Shown: piece after piece, positions 11,045-22,539 of the stretch
Layout of the letters: every line of letters begins with the position of its first letter
Numbering within the stretch: the first letter of the stretch is position 1
From: Cylicocyclus nassatus
Taxonomy: Eukaryota > Nematoda > Chromadorea > Rhabditida > Strongylidae
Direction: 5' to 3'
DNA: 64,000 nucleotides
Assembly (NCBI GenBank): GCA_958299035.1
Contig: CATQJL010000316.1
Span: 34,537,441-34,601,440 of the forward strand
Made by a program: the position numbers and the translations under genes
The notes under the pieces: generated by a model
The model's input: the letters and a program-made list of their open reading frames with translations, nothing else
What the model was told of the DNA's origin: nothing
The model's database searches: none

Positions 11045-11179
11045 ACAACTGTTACGAGTCTATTGCATGCCGATCAACTTGAATTTCGGTTGTGATAGTT
11101 AGTCACGACTGGTCGTGTTAGAAAACTATCATAACCGAAATGCAAATTGATCGGGATGCAATGGACTCGTAACAGTTGT
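11045..11179. repeat. 135-bp palindromic repeat, copy 1
   Basis: Termini ACAACTGTTACGAGTC and the inverse, with imperfect complementarity (TTCGGTTRTGATAGTTWG arms) throughout. A second copy is at 13077-13210. Both lie at the same distance downstream of a Helitron helicase C-terminus, so this was part of the parent element before duplication: either a MITE inserted early or a Helitron 3' structure. Confidence 0.7.
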
Positions 11180-11337
11180 CTAGAGAGAAAATCATGAGGC
11201 GATAAAATTGCGTGAATTCTGAGCGCCACATGCCGAATGTTGTTTTCTACCACGCAGCAAAGCATCAAATCAAAACTAAAACGATTTATGAAGCTGCAAA
11301 CACTTGGGAGAAGCAGTGCTCAATCATCTTGATGATT

Positions 11338-11619
11338 TTATAACCCAATAATTTTAGAAAACACTATATTCTTGATTTGCAAAGACTGTCGCATCGGACG
11401 TCGAGAATTTATTGTAATCTTCACTTGTTCCTTTGATCGTGCTCTGGTAAGTGTTACACAAGTGCTAGCGTGTGAGAAAGACGGGATTCGCATGAACATG
11501 CCAACTTTTTTAAATGCCTGTTCTTGGCTTTTGTTGATCGTCATGCAGTAGGACAAAAGTACTGGGAATTGAAATCGACGAAATGCTACTCCTGTGCGTT
11601 CGTCAGGTAATGTGAGCAA
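11338..11619 (-). pseudogene. Helitron helicase C-terminus (Pif1-like), copy 1
   Basis: The minus-strand frame encodes RFQFPVLLSYCMTINKSQEQ, FKKVGMFMRIPSFSHAST, VTLTRARSKEQVKIT and KNIVFSKIIGL then stop. This is the C-terminal block of SF1B/Pif1-type helicases as found in Helitron RepHel (FP.RLAYAMTINKSQGQ, F.HGQLYVALSR, IVY.EVL). About 93 codons remain, starting mid-domain. The Walker motifs are absent. It may come from the same kind of element as the Rep N-terminus at 3430-4700, but the orientation differs and the two are not one gene. The position between 11407 and 11408 is the uninterrupted version of the site where HelA entered the second copy. Confidence 0.85.
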
Positions 11620-12296
11620 TCTCTTGAGTCAAGAGATTCTTTCATTTCAGCATACGATTATCAGCTATGATTTACAATAGTTGCAGCCTTGTACCATCCG
11701 CATAGCCTCTCTTCAATGTGATATTACTAGAGGCATTATGATAGCACCGGAGTTCAGCACAGGGCTCGGCACAGATCGTCTGGAAGCAGGCTGGACTTCG
11801 TTTTTGGAGCAAAAAGCAAAGGAGATATCGTTTTTGCCGAATCGGAACCGAGGCACCAAGAATAAGCAACAAGAATAAAGATTTAGTCGAACACAAGCTT
11901 TTCGTACAGGTTACACGATTGACATGCTCAATCGTGCATAGTGAAAATGGCGCGCGATTTGAAAGCAAGGCCAAAACAAACTAATTGCTTGTTAACAGCG
12001 CACACCGAAGCATATGACACCAAAATTGAACTGTATACATGGAAAATTATTTGCAAGGGAACTATGCAAAAACCTTTATATTGTGTGAAGTATTACCTTT
12101 TCCAAAATTATTCCGTCTCCAGACGGCCACCAGCAGAGGTGCGATGGGAGCCGGGCCCCCACAACTCGACGTCACTTTCGCAAAAAATTTTCTTTTTTAA
12201 AAGCTTCATAAGCTTTTTTAGAAAGTAGGTCGTTCCAGGCAGTAACTGCCGGGAACCCGAATTTCGAATGATAAAATAGCGAAACCCATGCGAAAT
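11620..12296. other. unassigned, with a hAT-like fragment
   Basis: About 11757-11845 (CACAGGGCTCGGCACAG and a CGTTTTTGGAGCAAAAAGC stretch) matches the head of the repeat at 17839-18071. The rest, including the ORFs at 11681-11878 and 11941-12228, shows no known domain. Confidence 0.4.
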
Positions 12297-13076
12297 TTCA
12301 TGTTCATGTGGATCCCGTCTTTCTCACACGGTAGCACTTGTGTAATACTCACCAGAGCACGATCAAAGGAACAAGTGAAGATTACAATAAACTAGCTGGC
12401 TTACCCGGCTCCGCCGTATGTTCCGAATAGAAAATTCCATTTCTTAACCGATCCGGACCAAACTTGGCACACAGACACTTCGGGCCCCGTCGGGTGCCAC
12501 AGTCCACTTTTCGTTATCGATCGATGTCGATTTTATCGATTTTTTGCAAAATTTGAGCTAGGGGGCTGGAATTTGGCAGGGGGGTGTAATCGAGCATGCT
12601 GATCACCCCCACGGGGGTGATCAGCATGCTCGATTACCCCCCTGTGCCAAATTTTGCAAAAAATCGATAAAATCAATATCCGATGACGAAAAGTAGCCTA
12701 TGACATCCGCCGGGGCCCGAAGTGTATGTGTGCCAAGTTTGGTCCCGATCGGTTCAGAAATGGAATTTTCTATTCGGAACATACGTACAGACAGACAGAC
12801 AGACATACAGACAGACATACAGACAGACAGACAAACAGACATTCAGCTTTATATATAAGATTTTCGACTTCCGATGCGACAGTCGTTGCAAATTAGGAAT
12901 ATAGTGTTTTCTGAAATCATTGAGTTGTAAAATCATCGAGATGATTGAGCACTGCTTCTCTTAAGTGTTTGCAGCTTTATCAAGCGTTTCAGCTTTGATT
13001 TGATGCTCTGGTAGAAGACAACATTCGACGCGCTTAGAATTCACGCAATTTTATCGCCTCGTAATTTCCTTTCTAG
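12297..13076 (+). pseudogene. Helitron helicase C-terminus, copy 2, split by HelA
   Basis: The plus strand encodes SFSHGSTCVILTRARSKEQ before 12392 and the decayed tail after 12860. Together they are the inverted duplicate of 11180-11520. The HelA insertion at 12392-12860 separates the two parts. The copy begins near 12297, so upstream helicase sequence is missing. The downstream flank matches copy 1 through the 135-bp palindrome. Confidence 0.8.
12392..12860 (-). mobile_element. non-autonomous Helitron, family HelA, copy 1
   Basis: On the minus strand it starts TCTTATATATAAAGCTGAAT, then a GTCT-repeat tract, and ends with a short hairpin (CGGCGGAGCCG), GGTAAGCCAG and CTAG. It is flanked A (12391) and T (12861) without duplication. 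The paralogous helicase remnant gives the empty site (ACAATAAA joined to TTCTCGACG), confirming both ends to the base. The body between the unique ends is a long inverted repeat centred near 12608. Confidence 0.93.
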
Positions 13077-13210
13077 ACAACTGCTACGAGTCCAGTGCAT
13101 CCCGATCAATTTGCATTTGGTTCTGATAGTTTTTCAACACGACCAATCGTGACTAACTATCACAACCGAAATTCAAGTTAATCGGCATGTAAAAGACTTG
13201 TAACAGTTGT
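13077..13210. repeat. 135-bp palindromic repeat, copy 2
   Basis: Counterpart of 11045-11179, with the same termini (ACAACTGCTACGAGTC and TTGTAACAGTTGT). Confidence 0.7.
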
Positions 13211-13334
13211 CTTGTGGGAGAATCGCGAAGCAATTAAATCGCGTGAACTCTGCCTGAAACCTGTGACATTACATGAAAATATGGCTACAACGGCAGCCAA
13301 GCATGGCTATAGTAGACGTATTACGTAGACGTGC

Positions 13335-13860
13335 CCATTTTTTCATAAAGCTTCCATAAAATATGCCAATTATTTTAAGGACAATTTTTCATGGGTTCTA
13401 TGAGGGCTGCCTCCCTGACACGTGTCAGGAAAAAAATTGACACGTTTTGGCTCAATTTCACATGTTTTCTAAATTATTTTACAGTAAAGTAATAAAGCAA
13501 TTGTGATCACCTAAAATCTCTTCAACTGTTTTCTGTTAAAGCAAAACAATAGAACTTATGTTAGAAACTGTTCATTACTTTCAACAACAATTCAAGAATG
13601 TGTCTCTTTCTTCAAATTCTGCCGTCATGCGAATTTAGCCAGAAAAGACTATGAATGATGGCTTAAAGTATTCGCTACTACTTGTGCCGCTTAGATGATG
13701 GAATGTAACGCAATCTATTTTGAGCAAGTCCTAGGGGAAAACAAACTCTTGGTAAAACCTTCCAAACATGTTAATGACATGTCAAATTTTTTGACACGTG
13801 GCAGAAGGTTGTCACTCATTACTGTGAAGTTGAGACCAGATATGGCACAAGAAAAGAAGC
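13335..13860 (+). repeat. repeat family P, uninterrupted copy
   Basis: Colinear with the interrupted copy at 6585-9230. Blocks in order: GGTTCTATGAGGGCTGCC, TGACACGTGTCAGG, AGCAAAACAATAGAAC, GCCGCTTAGATGATGG, AACTCTTGGTAAAACC and CATGTCAAATTTTTTGACAC. Partial copies form the inner part of the palindrome at 33458-35439. The 13695-14093 ORF is a by-product. Confidence 0.65.
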
Positions 13861-13956
13861 AATATCCTTCTTTGGAAAAATGGTCCAGACCACGGAAAAG
13901 AAACCGAATTAATTATTTAATGTATACTGATCGAAGTGTGCTACTCGCCGAAAAGC

Positions 13957-14150
13957 CTGTAGCGGCCTTTCCAGGCACAGCGAGTACGGCTGCTAAAAGT
14001 GGCGTATTTGTAACCAGTGCGTCACCTCCGCTTCGCAGAGGTTTGCACTGGCTCTGTAGCGGCCTTTCCAGGCACAGCGAGTACGGCTGCTAAAAGTGGC
14101 ATATTTGTAACCAGTGCGTCACCTCCGCTTCGCAGAGGTTTGCACTGGCT
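13957..14150. repeat. 97-bp tandem duplication including a HelB 3' end
   Basis: Units 13957-14053 and 14054-14150 are nearly identical. Each holds 57 bp of unrelated flank (CTGTAGCGGCCTTTCCAGGC onward) plus the 38-bp HelB terminal hairpin. HelB copy 2 proper starts inside the second unit at 14111. Confidence 0.9.
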
Positions 14151-14777
14151 CTCCTATCCGTATGCCTTTCTCATAAAGATGACTTTAAAACTCACCGCAC
14201 GATATTAAACATCACAAATGAATTGTAAACAACTGTTCATTCTTCAAGCATTTCCACGTAAGATCGGTAAATTTGGGGAAGAAAACTTTTTCGCAAAGGA
14301 ACAGTTGTGAATACGAATGGATTACTGAACTGTTTTGCCTTAGTAGTCACATAAAGATGATAGTCACTTTGGGCTACAATTCTGTGCAAAAATCTTTTCA
14401 CATTTTTAGGGAAAACCTTGCCAAATCGGCGCGGTGTTTTCGCGAAAAAACAAACTTTTTGAGCATTTTTTGTGCCAGAATTTGTGGGACGTAGATTTAC
14501 TTGTCAGGCAAATCATGGCTTTGCAAAAAATCCAAATCTGAACTCAGTTTTGCCGGGCTAAAGCTGTGTGGATCCGTTTGACGCACAGTTTTTGTAGCAT
14601 GAACGCACCGGATCCGCACAAAATCTCGCATGATGGGCCTAGATGCTGGAAAGGTGCTATGACCAAATTTTCAGCTCAATGCATTTGCTGGAACTCCCTC
14701 TATGAATTTCGTGACAGACATTCACACAGACACATAAAAACACGTAAACAACCTTAGCCCGTTATCATAAGTCATGA
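14111..14777 (-). mobile_element. non-autonomous Helitron, family HelB, copy 2
   Basis: Minus-strand 5' TCATGACTTATGATAACG, 3' hairpin and CTGG, flanked A (14110) and T (14778). An extra copy of its 3' end lies just outside (14014-14051). Confidence 0.85.
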
Positions 14778-15755
14778 TAATGCAAAATCTGGTCTATCTC
14801 TACCAAGATAGTTCCATTTTTTGTTAAAGGAATGTTCTGAGTGGTGATGTGGGTAAGTGGTGCAGTTTCAATGCAATGCAAAGTATTGTGGAGAGATTGT
14901 TCTCCTAGCTGGCGAAGTTGACCGCTGTTACAGCCTTCGAATCCGATCTTCCTTTTTAGCTACATTTTACTGAGCACGCAGCTTGTTATCTTTCTCAAAG
15001 CTCGTTGATTTGCACAGTAAGCTACATGAAACAGTTTGCGTTTGAGAAACCAGACTTAGATTCACCTAGGTTAACCAAACCTAGAAACCTCACTAATCAC
15101 TCAAACACGGTAACGCAGTGTTTGAATCACAATCTGGCACATGAGGTTTTGACGTGGATTTTATTGAGTGGACCCAACAAAGGCACTGAAGCGGCAGAGC
15201 AAATGATTCATTCGCCTCCAAAGCTTCAGGATCTTCTCTAGCGGGCAATTTTCATTGCCTCATATGCTTTTGCGCGGGAACTTGTCACGGTAATGATTAT
15301 TTCTTCATGAAGCAAGCGATGAAACTCGTCCCTAGATATAGTTTTCGGCCGTGCATGATTTATCTGCTTTGCCGCTGAAACATTGGTGCATGATCAAATT
15401 GCTTTGTCGCTGGAGCAGTGCCTTAGCTACAACTTCCTGTCAAATTCCAAATTAAGTGAGTAAATAGCCTTGGGTTCCGATTCCTATCCTTTATCTTTGA
15501 TGTGACGTGTCACGGTGCGTTCGGAATTGAAAGAGCATATTCTCTGGAAATAGTGCGTCACTTTTACTTCTCCCATGATAGTAAAAGTCATCAATAAAAG
15601 TTTACATAAAATGAGATCTACTTTTGTGCCGCTAAAATAAAATTCATCTTTTGATCTCACGAACAAGGCCTTTTCATGCGAAACGGATCTCATTTTTGTG
15701 ATCAGCATGTCAAGTAAGCCCTATTGATCAAGGCGGTCAGGTTGGCGGCGGTCTG
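14778..15755. other. no assignable gene
   Basis: The ORF at 15005-15241 (begins ICTVSYMKQFAFEKPDL) has no recognised motif. Near 15700-15725 is a GATCAGCATGTCAAGTAAGC module related to the one described at 22540-22965. Confidence 0.4.
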
Positions 15756-16275
15756 CAGGCGGTCAGCAGAATTTTGGGGCTGGCCAAACCTTCAGTAAGC
15801 GGTACTTCCTTTACTGCCGCCTGTTCTGCCAGCGGGCAGCAATACAGAATTTTCTGCAGGAGCTCGTCAAATGACTTCTCAGCGAACGCTGGCCAAACTT
15901 TCAGCAGGCACTCGAACTCTTTTCAAGCGGTTTCGGGCGTACGCCGAGATAACCTGAGACTTTATGCGGCAGAGGTGTTCCCGATGGTTTAATTACCCGA
16001 GTGGGGTACTTTCTTTCAGCGGAAGGTACCTACGAGCTGTCCTTCACAAAGGACCGTGGAAAGGACCGTGGCCGTGGAGGACCGCACTGGACGTATTCTC
16101 GTAGAAAGTTCGCGAGAATACGGCCATTGCGCTGCAACTAATCTCAACCGCGATTGTTTTCCGAACGTTTGTCCAAAAATCGTTGGACTTTCTTTTGAAA
16201 ATCTGCAAGCGGACCGCAAGAAGTCAGCGGACTATTTTTCCGTTGCGCGCTTGCCCAAAAATCGCAGGGCCGCCT
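15756..16275. mobile_element. TIR element, copy 1 (CAGGCGGTC family)
   Basis: The left end CAGGCGGTCAGCAGAATTTT and an inverted right end (CCCAAAAATCGCAGGGCCGC) bound about 520 bp. The interior matches 37440-37935 in opposite orientation. CAGG termini and moderate length suggest hAT-like, but no clear duplication was found. The ORFs inside are not transposase. Confidence 0.6.
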
Positions 16276-17838
16276 TCCCCTGGGGATCTGAGTACATGGT
16301 GGACCTACGTGCTGGAAGAGCGTGTGTGCAAAACAGTGGATTGGGACCATGGCTGCAACTTGCTCTATGAATATTGCAACAATTGGTTTTGGACATACAC
16401 TCAAAAATTAGGGCGGGCTAGACTTTACTTTCAACAGATTTTTTTCTGTGTTATACCATTCAGTTCAATATCGTGTCCCTCGTTTAACTACGCGCTCATC
16501 AGCATGCAAAAGGCAGCGGCGATGAAGCACAAACTTGCTCGATGCCCGTGTGTTCGACAACATTGCAGATATAAAGTATAATCAAGGTGCATACACATTT
16601 GAATAGCTGTCACTTTTCAGTAATCTTACCATCACCTTCAGCAAAAATTTTGAACTCGAATTTGGGTCATAACCTATCAGCGTAAGCGTCCTCCATGCAA
16701 AATTCCTAAGGAATCCGATGCGTGAATTTTACAAAAACTGCATGTCAAACGGACCTACAAGACTCTAAGAACGAATCTGGGTTTGTAGTCCTTTTTTGAG
16801 TTATTGAATTCTTCACTGTAAAAATGCTCAGGCAATCAAGTTTGGTCCAAAAGGCACTTCTGGCAAAATGGCGCCAAAAAAAGTGTAGTAAATTGCTAAT
16901 TTTTGTGCTTCTACCTAAAGAGGTGAGAAGAATATTGCTCTACTGCTTGTACGCAAGGTGGTCAATGGCCTTAATAATGACTATCAAGCCATAATAGCTC
17001 AGTGATTAATTCAAATTCGCGCTTTTTACTTGAAGAAAGATCTGTTTAAAATTAAAGATTGTACATGGAAAAGCTTCCAGAATGAGCAGTAACAGTCAGT
17101 GATCGCAGCACTGCGCTGTGACGTTCGAGGCTATCGCTAAGCAAGCACGAGGAAGGCATAAGAGATAGTAGAGTCATCGCACTGTTTCAAGAATGAATGG
17201 TTTTTAAGCATTTTATTTGGCGCAAGGGGAAACCCGGTAGGCAGGCAGCAGCAGCTTCGCTTTACTCCCTCTCTGGCTTCGCTAGTCACGGTGAAAACCG
17301 CAGTGCATTGGACACGTGCTGTGTCGCTTTGGTGGGAGCGCATTAGATAGTGACACAATGCATTTGGAAAACATATTCTTTTGCGGAAAGAAGCAAAGAG
17401 AAGTAGTTATCATTAAACTTGAAGTCTAAAATCTTTTACCAAGAAACTAATAAGGGAAGGATACCAGCATGATCTGGCAGAGCGTAAAGAGATGATATCC
17501 CACGCTCTACTACTACTTTCTGAATCTTGGCATAGTATCAATTATGTTACAGTCGAATAATTTCATATAATCTGTGTGTCACTGCACTCCCTGTCCACCT
17601 TTGGCGTCCCCATCCCGAAAATTGCAATCGCAAAACGCAAGAGACCAAATTGTCATTGCTTACATCACTTTGTGAACATTGGTAACTATGAAAGAGTAAA
17701 AGCTTTGAAGAAAACATCGGAAACAGTTAGCAGAAGTGCTGCCTGTTCCTAAAATCCAGGATGAGGACGCCAAAGGTGGACAACATGTGCAGTGACACAC
17801 ATGACCATATGAAATGATTCGAATGTATACGCTATTAA
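16276..17838. other. no assignable gene
   Basis: No open frame with a recognisable domain, no repeat ends and no RNA gene were found in this 1.5-kb stretch. Confidence 0.4.
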
Positions 17839-18071
17839 CAGGGGCTGGCACCAGCTGGCACGGGGCAAGTTGGGTATCGTTTTTGGGTCAAAAACAAAGG
17901 GGATATCGTTTTTGTCGACAAATTGCGACGTTTTCTTTAGTCGACGTTTCGTTTTTTGGAGGATTTTCAGGGATTTTGGTCTGGGGTCAAAGAGGACTTC
18001 GTAAAAATTGGCAAATTTCACGGGGGACTTTGTTTTGAAAATTCCCTGATGCCAGCTCGTGCCGAGCCCTG
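17839..18071. mobile_element. hAT-like MITE
   Basis: Termini CAGGGGCTGGCACCAGC and the inverse of CAGGGCTCGGCACGAGC. The flanking octamers GCTATTAA (17831-17838) and GATGTTAA (18072-18079) agree at 6 of 8 positions, as expected for an aged 8-bp duplication. Fragments of the family occur near 178 and 11757. Confidence 0.7.
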
Positions 18072-18539
18072 GATGTTAAGCTTGAGCACATCAAACTTTG
18101 CCACCAGTGGCCGTATTCATCAATGAACCCTTGAGGTTAAAAGTTACCTCAGCTAGCATTTCAGTTTATAACCCGTATTCACAACATGATCGCAATGAAA
18201 TTTTCTCATGGGTTAAGTCTACCTTGAGGTAGAAATTAACCTTCAAACGCATAAACCCGTATTCATCATTCTACCTTGAGGTTGAATTTTACCTCAATCA
18301 TCTTTCTATTATGCGTTCAAGGTAGAATTAACCCTAGGATAGCTAGGGTTAAAATCTACCTTGAATTTGCACATAAGAGTTGAACTCTTTCTAAGGACCT
18401 CCTTAATTCTAACGGAACTGTTTTCAAAGACGAATATGTTATACTCCTAATAGCTCAAATTTTGTTTGTTTACTCAGTCTATTGTCTTTTCATCTAATCA
18501 CGGTTCCTAAAAGTCAATTCTTTGAGATTTATTAAGTGA

Positions 18540-19254
18540 CCAGTGCGTCACCTCTGCTTCGCAGAGGCTCGCACTGGCTCTGCTATCTAGGCCCTACTCA
18601 TTCTCGTATAATGATGGCATTGGAACTCACCGAGCAATGCCGACTATCACGAACAAAATGTAAACAACTACTCATTCCGAAAGCTTTTGTATGGGAAATC
18701 GGTGATTTCGCGTGGATGAGACTTTTTGCAAGAAAACAAATGCAAATTTTTATAGGTTCTTGATTTTCTCATGGCCTTTACAGTTACAATAAGAACAGCA
18801 GTCACCGTGAGCTACAACTTTGTGCAAAATTTTCGTCAAATGGTCTGGTAAAACCTTGGCAAATTGACCATTTACGCAACCAATACTTTTTGGCGCCGTT
18901 TTTGTGAAGTAATGGAGTTTTTATTATTTTTTTAAGCCTAAGTTCATGGCTTGCACATTTACTTGGCGCAAACATCCACGACTCTGAAAAAAGTGGAATT
19001 ACGGACCCAATTTTGCGGCCCAAACGCAAAGTGGATCCGTTTGACACGCAGTTTCTGAGGGATCCACTCAACGAATCTGCTCGTTCTTTTGCATGTTGGA
19101 GTTTCATGCGGGTAGCATGCACTGTGCAAAATTTGAGCCCAGGAGGTTGGCTGGAACACGCTCTACGAATTTCGTAACAGACACACTCTCAGACACACAC
19201 ACACACACACACAAAGTCACGTAAACATCCTTAGCCCGTTATTATAAGTAATGA
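18540..19254 (-). mobile_element. non-autonomous Helitron, family HelB, copy 3
   Basis: Minus-strand 5' TCATTACTTATAATAACG and 3' hairpin plus CTGG, flanked A (18539) and T (19255). A CA-repeat tract (19189-19212) lies near the 5' end, as in the other copies. Confidence 0.87.
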
Positions 19255-20075
19255 TTATTAATGGGCTAAGCATCGAAATAGTCAACGCCAAGTGCGCACC
19301 CGGTGATCTGCAACTCAAGCGAGATCCTACCCCGCCGAGAAAATTTTGTGCAACTGTAGCGTTAATACTGCTTAGCCTCACTAGATGAGAATAACGCTAT
19401 TCGACTCACTAGTTCAATGTTGACATATCAACTACACTACGCAGACATTTTTATTGGGGGAACAAAATCAACTTTAGATCTTTACATTGAATAGGAGTAG
19501 TAGTACTAAGCAACTTCAATCATAAAAAAAGAGGAAGAAAACTAAAAGTTAGAAGAACGATACTCAATCTGGGAAGGCTAGGCCATGGGTGAAAAAGTTA
19601 AGTGAATCAAAGCAAATGGAAACAATCAACGAAGATATTTGCACTATAGGAATAAAAAACATCAATAAAATGAGGTTCAGATGAAGCAAGACATAACAAA
19701 AAATTTCAAAGTTAACACCCTTCTCACTTTCGCTATTGCTATCATAAAGAGCAATATCCAGAGTTGTTCTTCCACTGCATTTGCACGTTTCTTTTTCCGA
19801 ATCCCGATACAGCATTTGCAAACAGCTCAGATATTCTAAATGGTTTCAAAACATTCTAAATGGTTTGAAAACACAGGGAAATTTAGTTTTTAATTTATTT
19901 TATTTCTTTTTTATAATGGAGAATAGAGAACATATAGAAACTATGCTAACGCCAGAAAATGTAGAAAAGCTCCAAACACGACGTGAGGCAATCTCAGGTC
20001 GTACGAGAACCATTTTCAGGCAGAGGCCTCAGAAACAATTAGGTATAAAATTTGAGAAAAAAGAAAGTGATCATA
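19255..20075. other. unassigned; one exon-like ORF
   Basis: The plus-strand frame from ATG at 19916 (MENREHIETMLTPENVEKL onward, hydrophilic, Arg-rich) runs to 20101 with a possible donor after CAATTAG. It could be an accessory ORF of the surrounding transposon. No domain recognised. Confidence 0.25.
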
Positions 20076-21115
20076 TCAACCTTTTAGAACTGCTTGTGTG
20101 AGATAAGCGATCTTGTGTTCATTCCTATGCGAAAAATCTCTCGATAATAAGTCTGCGCATATCAGCGCCCTGCCCCACTCTGGGATATCCGGTTCACTGT
20201 CACTGGCATCGAGGCGTTGTTGTGGCAGTTCTTCATCCTCACCAAAGGGTCGCTCTCTAGTTTTGATGCAGTAGTTTCTCACGCAACACACGAAAACGAT
20301 TATCTTAGCGACATGGGTGAGACCATGCCTGAGTCATGGTTTTATGATGCTTGCTCGTTCCCGCGCACCTTAGTTCTGTGTGTAACGACGAAAGCTGCCT
20401 TTCTAACGCAGATCTAATCCAAACGCATTCTCTATAATAATCCTGCCTCTACAAAGTGCTTCCGTAAATCGTGCTTCTAAAATTGTTCCTTTCCAAAAGA
20501 TTGAATGCTAGTTGGTTATGAAGTTGCCAACGTTTTGTCATCTCTTGATATGGGCTTTAGAAAAAATCTTTCCGAACTATATGCGCTATCTCCAAGGAGA
20601 ATGCCTGTCTTTCTTCCTATCACAAAATCCCTGTTTAGTGCACTGCTACGGAATATCTGAAAAATAAGTTGACTGTGAAGTGCCAGAAAAGCGGCAAGTT
20701 TTGTCGATTACGCGAGATCGTGAACTCGCCCTGGTAAGAATTAACCAGTAAAACGGTGTATAGTATCACATATTGTTCTCATATTTACAGAATGGAAGGT
20801 TTTTCTGAATGTGTGAAGCTGATTGCATGTTTTCATTGTCAACTGGATCTTGTCTGTTGACGTAGTTGTTTTCGCATACTCTTGGCGCCAGAATTCTTAT
20901 ATGGGGACCGTCCAAAGCTCCGATGACATAGGGAATCCTACATAACTCATAAAATCTAAAACATAGCCTACAGTGCAATAAGTGCATAATCCAACTATTT
21001 CTTTGGATGTTGCATTGCTCTTTTTTATTTGGTTATTTGATAAACTCGTTTTTTCTTCGATATAACACATCCGATACCTGCTCAATAATGCAGGAGACTG
21101 TCGGCTGTGAACAGC
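20076..21115 (-). pseudogene. PIF/Harbinger transposase, decayed
   Basis: On the minus strand the domain order of the DDE_Tnp_4 (HARBI1-like) family is visible in shifted frames. CSQPTVSCIIEQVSDVLYRR is near 21110-21050. FYELCRIPYVIGALDGPHI carries the first catalytic Asp at 20910-20912, followed by ILAPRVCENNYVNRQ. GILLGDSAYSSERFFLKP carries the second Asp at 20588-20590. RGRIIIENAFGL carries the Glu at 20430-20432. CCVRNYCIKTRERP is at the C-terminal end. All three catalytic residues survive, but stops (for example within the QVSDV...NKKEQ stretch) and frameshifts make it non-functional. Harbinger transposases act with a Myb-like partner, which I did not find. A MITE with Harbinger-type TTA duplications lies 1 kb away at 22079-22334. 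Confidence 0.87.
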
Positions 21116-21581
21116 TTAAGGTAGTGACTGTTTTCCTCTGAAGTTACAATGTGATGGAGCCACATTCTGTAAGCAGATATGTGTACCTGCATAATAGCGC
21201 TTCCCACATGTTCTAGGAAGATGGCAAGTTTATGACAGCTCGAAATCGACGCAGTCCTTGTTGTCGAGTGATAAATCTTCGTGCAATAACGCTAGTAAAT
21301 TATAAAATCCACATCGACTTGGACGAAAACGCCCTCTGAATTTCCTGTCGTCGAGCAGGTCTAGGATATCAACTCATTGCGATATACACGAGGAAACGAC
21401 GTATTAATTAAGAATTCAAAGATTTCTTTCTATCTTCCATAATCCAAATGAGTCTGAAATAGTTATGATGGTAACTGAAGTACAGGGCCATATAAATATA
21501 GTAAGAGCCAAACTCCTACAGTGCATAGAAATGTTCTTGAGAAACATTACTTGAAAAATACACGATTACAACAGCATAATA

Positions 21582-21617
21582 TTAGGTTGATTCATAACCA
21601 ATGCACGTTTTCTATGC
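21582..21617 (+). mobile_element. solo mariner terminus
   Basis: TTAGGTTGATTCATAACCAA preceded by TA, the same family as 8099-9045. No inverted partner was found in the next kilobase, so the element is truncated. Confidence 0.6.
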
Positions 21618-21710
21618 TTCAATCTTCAATCAAGATAATTTTTTGTTGAAAAGATATGTCTGGACGCAGTAAAAACTACTGTAACCATCAAATCAATGGC
21701 TACAAAATAC

Positions 21711-21885
21711 CATTTGATTCAACTGGCTTGGCATCGGCAAAGGCGGGACTCCGTGACCTAATTAAGGCTCGGTCATGATCAGAGAGCACGCGTGCAAGAG
21801 AGACGCAGGTGCGTCGCGGGCGCGAGCGGCCTCAATTAGATCACAAAACCCCGCCCTAATGGTGCCAAGCCAGTTGAATCAAATG
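21711..21885. mobile_element. 175-bp MITE
   Basis: CATTTGATTCAACTGGCTTG at the left and its exact inverse at the right, plus inner inverted segments (GTGACCTAATTAAGGC / GCCTCAATTAGATCAC). The core is G+C-rich. No clear target duplication. Confidence 0.75.
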
Positions 21886-22078
21886 TTAGATACTTCTGTG
21901 TGACTGTATCTACTACAAGAAAGAATTCCTGGCTTGAAGATTGCCAACAACTTTTTTCAGAAGCCTCTACTTTGAGAGAGCATAACTTATTTTGAAAAAT
22001 TTTGAAAATTTTAATAAATAAATTTTGAAAAATTTATTTTGGCTAACTTGAGGTAGGTTGCGACATAACATTCACTTA

Positions 22079-22334
22079 GGCCCTGGCCAGACTTCGCTCA
22101 AAAGCGCCCAAAAGCGCCCAAAAGCGCTCAAAAGCGCAGAAAAGCGCTCAAAAGCGCGCAAAAGCGCCCAAATTTCTCTGGTGTCTCTTCACTTTCTCGT
22201 GTGAGGAGAGATGAGAGAGAGTGAGGAGAGGTTAGAGAAGTTTGGGCGCTTTTGCGCGCTTTTGAGCGCTTTTGGGCGCTTTTGCGCGCTTTTGAGCGCT
22301 TTTGGGCGCTTTTGAGCGAAGTCTGGCCAGGGCC
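22079..22334. mobile_element. Harbinger-type MITE with CAAAAGCGC arrays
   Basis: Termini GGCCCTGGCCAGACTTCGCT and its inverse, flanked by TTA on both sides (22076-22078 and 22335-22337). A GG... terminus with TWA duplication is the PIF/Harbinger rule. Each arm carries six to eight tandem CAAAAGCGC-type units (CAAAAGCGCC/T/G/A) facing each other across a 90-bp core. Confidence 0.85.
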
Positions 22335-22539
22335 TTAGGCGTGCTATGACGTGGATATGGTCTAATAGAACAACTTCTGCCTCATTAAATCCTTTTACGA
22401 GCTTGAATAATTAAACTTTAACAAAAGTAGTTTGATATATCTATTAGATGTGTATATTTTGCGTGCAATTAGCTCTTACTACATCATATCTCATATCGTG
22501 TTCTTCACTTGAAACCACGTTAACCGGCTTTTGCCTAAA

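Noticed and set aside
12780..12840. Simple GACA microsatellite as an independent feature
   Set aside because: It is the constant subterminal tract of HelA, present in the same place in each copy.
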